Shown here piece by piece: positions 56,923 through 64,000 of a stretch of 64,000 bases of DNA; position 1 is the stretch's first letter; each line of letters starts with the position of its first letter. A program made the translations under genes and the position numbers. This DNA is from Orobanche coerulescens (lineage: Eukaryota > Streptophyta > Magnoliopsida > Lamiales > Orobanchaceae), in contig CM065812.1 of assembly GCA_033398695.1 (NCBI GenBank), positions 137,894,858-137,958,857 on the forward strand, in the 5' to 3' direction. Under the pieces are notes generated by a model that saw only the letters and a program-made list of their open reading frames with translations, was not told where the DNA came from and searched no databases.

Positions 56923-57335
56923 CATTATAACCATCCAGATTATTATCTCTATCTCATCCCAATGAATGTTGACACGGCGGTGACGTATAAAATATTATAT
57001 ATACAATATATAGTACCACTCCGCAATTAAAAAATTCAAGTTTGTTATTCTAAACAACACGGGTTATATAATTTTCAACTCCGACACGATAACCGAATTT
57101 ATGCGACGGTTCAGAAAATATAAAATCACCCGGTTTATTTACTACAGGGTATCACACCCTTCTCCCCTAACAAGAAGTTTCGTCCTCGAAACTTGAAACG
57201 GAAGAGTGTCGTTGAAATATATGTCCGAGTCACCAATCATATCTATACAAAATTTTATTCCTTAAATCGCAAACATTACACCAGTATATATTTATAAGAA
57301 AACATCGATAGACAGCATGTCCCATTAAGCACAGC

Positions 57336-57734
57336 TCATGTGTTAACGACAACAGATTTGTCTTCGACCCCTTCTTTCGGGTCCTCTTCGGGATCTTCCT
57401 CGAGATCCTCTTCGACCTCTGCGACCGGCATTGGGGCCGCTGGGAGGATAGCAAGGATTTCCTGAGCGTTGGCTCGTATCATTTCCCTTTTTTGCTGGAT
57501 CTGATCTTGGAGGGCTTCTCTCGCCTGGGTGTACTGGGCTTCCCTCTCCCGAAGAGTATGCCGCACTGCAGCCAATTGAGCTTCTAATTGCGCAGCATGC
57601 TCGCGTTCTCGTGCAGCTGCCTCCTGCGCAGTCTGACTCGCGTCCCGATGAAATTGTGCTACGGCCTCTAGATAATTTATATGCTCTAAGCAACGGGTAT
57701 GCTTAATAGGATCCATACTTACAAGATCATTCAA
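57336..57734 (-). CDS. Uncharacterised 132-aa coiled-coil ORF of element H
   Basis: An open frame from ATG 57734 (or the internal Met before DPIKHT) to TGA at 57336. Residues about 20-95 are rich in Ala, Glu, Gln and Arg with heptad-like Leu/Ala spacing (REREHAAQLEAQLAAVRHTL) and should form a coiled coil. The C-terminus is very acidic (EEDLEEDPEEDP). It lies in the same orientation as the H LTR, 165 bp upstream of its PPT, where other Tekay elements have the chromodomain end of pol. I recognise no family. It could be an accessory ORF of a non-autonomous element or a captured fragment. An overlapping Arg/Gly/Ser-rich frame at 57343-57693 is a shadow. Confidence 0.45.
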   Translation of the reverse strand: MNDLVSMDPIKHTRCLEHINYLEAVAQFHRDASQTAQEAAAREREHAAQLEAQLAAVRHTLREREAQYTQAREALQDQIQQKREMIRANAQEILAILPAAPMPVAEVEEDLEEDPEEDPKEGVEDKSVVVNT

Positions 57735-58079
57735 CTGCTTCTTCTAGGTTAGCGCCTTAAGTTTTCCATGGGAATACCCCTCAGGGCCTTATATACATAT
57801 CAAACCGATCTTTAGTCGGTGGCACTAGCGGTGCTACAGTTGTTTCTAGTAGCCACTATTATGGCGGCACCGTCATCCAGTGTCAATTATCTCTTGCCGC
57901 CATAACAATGATAATATTGAAAAATAATATCTTAGTGATAGACTCGCAAGGATACCTCATAAGGATGAAGTTAATCCATGGTACGAATACGACCAAAATA
58001 TTGGTCAAGCCAAAAGATGCACTCATGGACTCCCGATACTCCCACTTGATGTCAACACATGATGACCATCTCTCATATG
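57735..58079. other. No gene seen
   Basis: It contains short AT-rich stretches and a partial inverted arrangement of tggcggcac / gccgccata near 57860-57905. A 62-codon frame (57908-58096) has no support. Confidence 0.4.
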
Positions 58080-58836
58080 TAGATCGTCGAGACTAGCGTT
58101 GGTTGGTGGGTCTTTTGCGGGTGTAAGTTGGTTGGGTTGATGGAGAGAAATTTCTTTAGATGGATCTTTTGGGTAACTAATTCTCTACTCGTGTAGCAAC
58201 GCGAATGACATCTTCTACCGATCAACATTGTTGAAGTTCAACACGATCAGCAATATCAGTGTTTAATCCTTCAAGGTATCTGGTAATTGTCTGCTCATCA
58301 TTCTCTTGTGTAGTCTTCGATTGATAAATTCTTCTAACGAAGATTTTGCAGTTGGATGAATTTATCTTGGTAGTATTGTGAAGGAAGGAACATTCTAATT
58401 AACTCTTTTCGCATTTTCTCCCATGTCTTGATTTTGCTTTTCCCTTCTGGGATCTCGTCTTTTCTTATGGTTTTTCCACCAAATAGATGCATGTCTTTAA
58501 CTTCACAACAATAATCTTCACCTTTCTCTCTTCTGGAATCTCCTTGTACTCAAACACTTTTTAAACTGTCTGAAGCCAATCAATGAAATCATCTGGTTGA
58601 AGTCTTCACTCCAAGTCAGGAATGTCAACATTGATGCCATCATGTATGATCATTGGCTTTTAGGGATGTCGGTTTCTGGGGGTCGAGAAATCACTAAAAG
58701 ATTCTCCATCATTTAACTGCTATTGGCGTTCATTTATCAACTATTCTTGGGTCTGCAATGCATCTTGTAGTTCCTGAATTTGTCTCCGCATGTCTGACAT
58801 TTCAATATCTCGCATAGGTTGTCTTCGGGGAGGCAT
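58080..58836 (-). pseudogene. Decayed gag of a CRM/Reina-like chromovirus
   Basis: Start ATG is at 58834-58836, followed by MPPRRQPMRDIEMSDMRRQI, the typical Pro/Arg opening and first helix of this Gag group. The frame continues with several stops (two TAG, TAA, TGA, TAA) through DGINVDIPDLE, LQPDDFIDWLQTV and VFEYKEIPEERKVKI. Frameshifts then scatter the rest over three frames down to about 58080 (DQTITRYLEGLN-like and VELQQC-like remnants). Most stops sit where one transition from CAG, CAA, CGA or GAA would give them. It may be the same family as the gag-protease scrap at 21253. Confidence 0.7.
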
Positions 58837-60426
58837 GTTTGAAGGGGTAAATTTATAAAGCACTTTACAAAAAGGGTTGGGAAGTGTCGGGATTTTTTTT
58901 GGATTTTTTTGGTATTTTGGTAATTTTATATGCTCAAGTGTATTTTGGTAATTTGGGATAGTAAGGGTAATTTGGTAATTTAGAGGTAATTTGGGATATT
59001 ATAATAGTAAGGGCATTGTGGTAATTTAGAAAGACTGGGGTCAAACTATAATTTATAAAAAGTAAGGGGTAAAATTGTAATATTAGAAATACAGGGGAAA
59101 ATATCAATTTGGAACAAACCAGGGGCTTATATGCTAATTTTGAAACTTTGGGTGACATGGCGGATGACTAGTCTCTGTTTACACTTGTTGACATATGGAT
59201 ATTTATGTCTGGATGTCAAAATAGGGTGGCAATGATGTGGCAGATGACGTGGTCGTCTTCAACCTTAGATTTTCCGGCGGTGGTTCTGCAACTTCGATGT
59301 GGTGGTCTTAGGCGGCGATACTATTCCGGGCAACTTTTTCGGCAGCTGGAAATTTTCCAGCGAGTTTGCAGCAGCGGTAAATTTTCCGGCGAGTTTTCCG
59401 ACGACACTCGTGGCGTCGCGTGGGGGATCCGTTGGCCGCTAAATTCTATTTCCCAAGGTTTTTCGATGTTCCGGAAATGATGGCGGTGTTAGTTTTGTGA
59501 AAAATGGCCGCAAAGTGGAGTTCTAGCTGGACAACTCTGGCTCACCAAGCACACTCATCTTTTCGTTGATTTTCTCACTCTAACACAACTCCGTGATCTA
59601 GGAACTTCCTCCGATAACAATATGGCTTAGGAACTAAAAGAACATAGAATACTATACTGAAATATTTCAAACTTGGATGATCAAAAACATACAATCACAT
59701 GCCCTTTTATAAGCCAAGAAATATAATAAAATAATGCAAAATTCTACAAACAAAGTGTGAATGCAATCTGGAAATTGTAGCTGGAGTTGGTGAGCCGGAG
59801 TTGGTGAGTAGAAGCTTCTATTTAATTTTTCCAACATGGTGAGCTTGACTTCCTTTATCAACCCGTCTAATCCCAAAGCATCCATAGAACCAGCACGACA
59901 GGAGGATGCATGCGAATCACCTCATAAAGCACTTGCTTGTCCCAATACTCTCAACTAGTCTCGTTACAATAAACGCCTAAGCCAAATGAGTCATCTGGTT
60001 TGCCTCCAGCTGAAGGATAGTAGTAACATCAATATTCCCATTATTCTCAGTTGAATGCCAATATCCGATCGACAGGTCCGATCAACCATCTATAATAGGC
60101 AAATTGGCACTCGATAATGAATGATCCGCCTCAGCATGACCATGCCCTTGCCCACAGCCACGACATGTACCTCTAAGATATTAAAAATTCAATTACTCAA
60201 CACAAAAAAACATAACTGCACATCAAAATCCAACTCTCAGGACAACAACACAATTCATAAAAAAACAAGTAATAAAAGTATTAGTTATGGACAATTAGTC
60301 ACATATTGCACAAAGATGGTGGTCATACCAATAATCACAACCATAACCAGAGACTACATGTTTCAACAACATATGACTCTATCCGAAAATCTAAGTTTCA
60401 TCAATCTAAGCTCGGTTACCATATTT
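58837..60426 (-). other. Leader/LTR-like region upstream of the decayed gag
   Basis: 58890-59130 is a string of ggtaattt/gggtaat-type short repeats. 59205-59480 is GC-rich with gcggcgat and ttttccggcgag repeats. 59500-59900 looks like an LTR with a minus-strand TATA box. I could not find a PBS or exact LTR ends. 59900-60426 shows no feature I can name; a 143-codon plus frame (60121-60552) has a Thr/Asn/Lys-biased, AT-driven composition and crosses an LTR boundary. Confidence 0.35.
59704..59713 (-). promoter_or_regulatory. Putative TATA box, minus strand
   Basis: The minus strand reads ggcttataaaagggc. It lies 870 bp upstream of the decayed gag start at 58836, on the same strand, consistent with an LTR promoter. 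Confidence 0.4.
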
Positions 60427-62134
60427 TATAACACCCAGACTAAATTAAGACTATTACCGCGTCGAGGACCTTCCCATAAGGATGTAAAAGGCTGGATACC
60501 AAATGACAAACCATGGTGTATGAATGGAAAGATCAAACTACATAACAATTAGAATGTAAGGTCGAACGATAGAATAAACAGATTGTCAAGGTGACTCAAT
60601 ACCATATGAAACATAAAACCCAAACATTAACTCCATTACAAACTCGCACCCATAGAGGGATAAGATATAGTAGTTGAATTAGAATTACAACTCGACAATA
60701 AAAAAATAGAAACCATTCCCCACTGATTAGTACTTCATCTTGTCATCTTCATGTCAATGTTCCCTCGAACCACGAGTACCTGAAATGCATAAAAGGTATT
60801 CACCCACGGATTGGGGGTTAGCTCCAGAATCACTAGTGCAAGTATTCGAGCTGTACAAATATATCACATAAACATCAATAATGAATCATATAAATCATTT
60901 ATAAAGAACTTCGCGAGCGATATTCACATTTAAAAAACAACTCAAGTCTATGAAACATTTCATAAATCTCGGGTCTTTTATAAGTGAAAATCCTTTAGTA
61001 CTATAAGTCCTCAGTTCATAAAGCTATTAGGGTCTCAGTCGAAAATTCATTTCGCATTAACAACATCTAGAATACAAATATGGGGTCCATGACCCAACAT
61101 CATCACATCACAACATACAACCGTAAGTTATTTGGTCTGGCACTGCAAGTACGCACCGAAGGGACCCCTTCAGAACATACCTGGTTGGATAACTCACGGT
61201 CAAACACAATTCGTAATCGCAAATAACGAACTCCAGAAGCTCCTTTGGACATTACCTGTGTAATGTTACCCATTTTCATAATACAATATAATTATATTAA
61301 TAATGCATTTCATTTAATTTAGTCTCATTTTCATTACCGAGTGAGTAATTTTTGTACAATTATTTTCTCTTCACGTACAAGTCAATACATTTAATTTCAT
61401 TTAGAGGATCATGAATATTTATTTCGACGTATCACAAGTTCTAGCCCGAGTCATTTTGTCAGATATATTCAAGAAGTCATTACTATAATAGTGTTATTAT
61501 TTATCCAAGCATAATACTAGCAATACTATTATTAATGTTACCATTATTATTATTATTTTAATATTATTAGTAGTACTAATATTGTTGTTATTATCATTAT
61601 CATTTTTCGGATATTATTATCAATATTACTAAATTATTATCTTTACATTACTATTATTACAATTATTATATCATTTATATTTAACCATGTGTTTTAACTT
61701 AACCAACTATGATTAAACTTAATTAATTATAATTAAGAATTCTAATTTTCCTATCAAAAACTTTTTGATGTATATCCGATATACAGTCCTAATTCAATTA
61801 AAACACTTTAAAACTATACCTATAAATATACTAATAATCTTACTGCAAAATCCTTTACAATTTAACACCCCACAATTCTGATTTCACACGAAGAATAACA
61901 AAAAAAAGGCATTTTCTCTCTACTGCACGGTCGATCCAGCAGTATCGATAAAACTTTTCTGCACAATATCGTTCCATCTTAAAGCACACAAATTCTCATC
62001 TTCTCCCTTCAGCAATAGGTAAAATCAAATCGTAGTTTTCTTCTACGCATCTGCAAATTTCAATTCTTGAATACAAATTCATTTCCTAAATCTAAACCAT
62101 AACCGGATGCCGAATCCAGAATCCAACTCTGAAG
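60427..62134 (-). repeat. Minus-strand Tekay-like LTR fragment, interrupted by the LINE
   Basis: tataacacccagac at 60427 is the reverse of an LTR end. At 60808-60842 the block ggggttagct...actagtgcaagtat is the reverse of the conserved acttgcactag...gctaacccc. At about 61090 atggacccaa-type sequence matches the A LTR (gggtcatggacccca) in reverse. 61482-61690 is an ATT-rich low-complexity stretch. The LTR start is not reached before the LINE at 62135. No gene. Confidence 0.6.
61482..61690. repeat. ATT/TTA-rich low-complexity stretch
   Basis: Imperfect attatt/ttattatt repeats with almost no G. Confidence 0.85.
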
Positions 62135-62512
62135 TTAAACCAAACCAAACCAAACATAACCAGTATATCCCGCTCAGAGCAGGGTCTGGGGAGGGTAAGA
62201 TGTACGCAGACCATGCCCCTACTTATTACGGTAGGGAGGCTGTTTCCGTGAAGACCCCCAGCTAAGTGCACAGCAGAATCTTGTGTGATAAATACAAAGG
62301 AAAACATATGATTCGAAAAAGCTAGAGACCATACCTGAGCCCATGGCTTGATCCACATGGGACTTACCTAAGCGGAATTTGGCTACTTCACTCCCGATGG
62401 ACGCTGCTCTAACAAAAGAGAGGTTGGCTCTGCGCACAGCTCCCTGTCAAAAATATGCCAACACGCAAAGACAATAGGATAAAATATACAATAAAAGTAA
62501 AAATGCAATGCT

Positions 62513-62923
62513 CTAGGTCACAGATAATCGAGACAACCCAACCCTGAGGCTCTTAACTACAGCACCGCTCCCTATAAAAGAATCCACAACTCTGATCTGG
62601 CGCCTCCAAGCGCACCTATCAACAGTCATGGTCTCGGAAAGGTTTAAGGCCTTCAAATCTAATCTCAGTTGCTCCTCCCACGTCCTCCTCGGTCTGCATC
62701 TCCTTCTATCCCCGACAACCATTAGACTCTCGACCCTCCTCACCGGAGCAGATGCCTGCCTCCTGCGGACATGGCCAAACCATCTCAATTTCCCTTCCCT
62801 AACTTTCGCTGAAATGGGCGCCACTTCCAGCGCGTTCCTGAAAACCCCGTTCGCAATTCTATCTAACATTGTGCGACCACACGACCAACGTAACATTCTC
62901 ATTTCAGCCACTTCCAACTTGCT
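62513..62923 (-). pseudogene. C-terminal domain of the LINE ORF after the in-frame stop
   Basis: It continues the same frame: VAEMRMLRWSCG, VFRNALEVAPISAKVREGKL, LRWFGHVRRRQ, PRRTWEEQLRLDLKALNLS. This block follows the RT in plant RTE-type LINEs. It ends at a stop at 62513. The TAG at 62924 separates it from the RT by a single codon. Confidence 0.82.
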
Positions 62924-64000
62924 CTAAAGCGACTTCTTCATCGCCCAACATTCAGAGCCATACAACATTGCAGGTCGGATTGCCGCTCTATAGAATTTAC
63001 CCTTCAACTTTAGAGGGACTTTCTTGTCGCACAGGACCCCTGTCGCTGCTCTCCACCTTAGCCACCCCGCCTTGATGCGATGCGTGACATCATCTTCACA
63101 CTCACCTTCCTTCTGAATGATCGAACCCAAATACTTGAACTTATCCGTACGGGGTACGATCTGATCCGCAATCATTACCTCAACATCTTCCTCGTTGGCC
63201 TCACCACTAAAGTTACACCAGAGATACTCGGTCTTAGACCGGCTCACACGCAAGCCCTGGGATTCTAACTTAGCCCTCCAAAGCTCCAACTTCGAGTTCA
63301 CCTCCCTCCTCGACTCCGCCACTAACACAATGTCGTCAGCAAAAAGCATGCACCACGGGATGCCATCTTGAATCCCTCGCGAAATGACGTCAAGGATTAT
63401 AGCGAAGAGAAGAGGACTTAGAGACGACCCCTGGTGTAGCCCTATCTCAACCGGAAAATACTGGGTATCACCAACTGGGGTCCTAACGCACGTCCTAGCT
63501 TGGGAGTACATGTCTTGGATCGCCCTAACGAACGGCAACGACACCCTCCTCTCTACTAGGCTCCTCCAAATAACATCGCGCGGAATGATATTATAAGCCT
63601 TCTCTAGATCTATGAACACCATATGGAGGTCCTTACGCCGCTCTCTAAACTTCTCCATAAGGCGTCTGACGAGATGAATGGCCTCAGTCGTGGACCTCCC
63701 CGGCATGAAGCCAAATTGGTTCTTTGAGATCTCCACTTCTCTTCTAACCCTGCATTCCACCACTCTTTCCCAAAGTTTCATAGTATGACTGAGGAGTTTA
63801 ATACCCCTATAGTTACTACAACTCTGAGCATCACCTTTGTTCTTGAAAAAAGGCACGACAATACTATGCCTCCACTCTGTCGGCATCTTAGAGACTTTGA
63901 GGAGGATGTTGAACAGCTCTGCTAGCCACTGAACTCCGACTTCCCCCAGACAAAGCCACACCGCAATAGGGATCTGATCCGGGCCTACAGCCTTAGCTCT
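62924..64000 (-). pseudogene. LINE reverse transcriptase (RTE clade), partial
   Basis: The frame is open from the window edge (KAVGPDQIPIAVW at 63990-63955) to a TAG at 62924-62926. RT blocks in order: NYRGIKLLSHTMKLWERVV, NQFGFMPGRSTTEAIHLVR, FIDLEKAYN (first catalytic Asp), GLHQGSSLSPLLFAIILD, and the LFADDIVLV box with the catalytic Asp pair. Then comes YLGSIIQKEGECEDDVTHRI and YGSECWAMKKSL. The stop lies between the RT and the C-terminal VAEMRMLRW block, which continues in frame, so this copy has a premature stop or a consensus error there. The endonuclease domain would lie beyond 64000. Confidence 0.85.

Larger units (their letters stand above)
54472..57156 (-). repeat. 3' LTR of minus-strand Tekay-like element H (2.7 kb)
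   Basis: The plus strand starts tgtaacgcccccgtg (reverse of a Tekay LTR end). The minus-strand LTR start is tgtgataccctgtag at 57156, next to the PPT ttaggggagaaggg (57157-57170). It contains a ~155-bp tandem repeat and long CA, AT and CT microsatellites, which account for its length. The R-region block acttgcacc..gctgacccc is at about 54858-54885. No gene. Confidence 0.78.
62135..64000 (-). mobile_element. RTE-type non-LTR retrotransposon (LINE), 5' part outside window
   Basis: Minus strand: RT (64000-62927), C-terminal domain (62923-62513), then a 3' UTR with ctgcgtacatcttaccctcc and cccagaccctgctctgagcgg (about 62165-62215), ending in a short ggtttggtttggttt tail at about 62135-62153. A tail of short tandem repeats instead of poly(A) fits the RTE clade. 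The 3' UTR block is one I associate with plant RTE elements and the Au-type SINEs that borrow their ends. Confidence 0.8.

Noticed and set aside
60121..60552. A 143-codon plus-strand ORF
   Set aside because: Its Thr/Asn/Lys/Ile composition is driven by AT-rich DNA, it overlaps the end of a minus-strand LTR, and no motif is recognisable.
1..64000. Host genes, tRNA, rRNA, microRNA precursors or bacterial-type operons
   Set aside because: I read all long frames and the gaps between them. All recognisable coding belongs to retroelements except one uncharacterised ORF inside an element. I saw no tRNA-like cloverleaf and no rRNA sequence; tRNA similarity is limited to primer binding sites.

Overview
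This 64-kb window is plant nuclear DNA, most likely from a eudicot, and appears to be heterochromatic. It consists almost entirely of nested, broken retrotransposons: Ty3/gypsy chromoviruses of the Tekay type, a CRM/Reina-like gag, a Tat-like non-autonomous element, two Ty1/copia Sirevirus-type elements and an RTE-type LINE. I found no ordinary host gene, tRNA, rRNA or CRISPR. Every protein-coding stretch I recognise is gag, protease, RT, RNase H, integrase/chromodomain, an envelope-like ORF, or an uncharacterised coiled-coil ORF inside an element.

Layout. (1) 1-10558: a Tekay-like element A with about 2.76-kb LTRs (3' LTR 7796-10558). Its 5' LTR is split by a complete 4.4-kb Tat-like element T (289-4702, TSD cagag). 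(2) 10559-12453: a related LTR in inverted orientation. (3) 12454-21252: Tekay element B, nearly full length, with gag and protease broken but a 912-codon RT-RNaseH-integrase-chromodomain frame intact. (4) 21253-21649: a CRM/Reina-like gag-protease scrap G, followed by a minus-strand LTR F (21650-22797). (5) 22798-29211: the 3' two-thirds of a minus-strand Sirevirus E (LTR, envelope-like ORF, RNase H, RT). (6) 26892-45207: a tandem array of four ~4.58-kb chimeric units, each part of Sirevirus E (minus) plus a complete Tekay LTR and leader (plus). The last unit runs into the gag-pol of Tekay element C (to 48462). (7) 48463-51934: the 5' part of a second Sirevirus, D (minus: protease, gag, PBS, LTR). 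(8) 51935-54471: unclassified retroelement sequence with two successive PPT/LTR starts. (9) 54472-57734: minus-strand element H (LTR with microsatellites and a tandem repeat, PPT, coiled-coil ORF). (10) 57735-60426: a decayed CRM/Reina-like gag and its probable promoter/LTR. (11) 60427-62134: a minus-strand LTR piece. (12) 62135-64000: an RTE-type LINE running off the edge.

The most interesting signals are non-coding. A degenerate palindromic 12-mer (TAGCGTGCGCTA and variants) is clustered just upstream of the putative TATA box in LTRs of both a Ty3 family (B, C) and a Ty1 family (D). A second palindrome centred on CAGTAGCTACTG lies within the same clusters. Two unrelated superfamilies therefore seem to carry the same candidate enhancer module. 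The chimeric Ty1/Ty3 tandem array is also unusual. Finally, near-identical copies differ mainly at CAG/CTG/CCG trinucleotides, which looks like a sequencing footprint of CHG methylation. Many nonsense codons are CAG-to-TAG, CAA-to-TAA or TGG-to-stop, as expected from deamination of methylated cytosine. Some frameshifts reported here may therefore be consensus errors.
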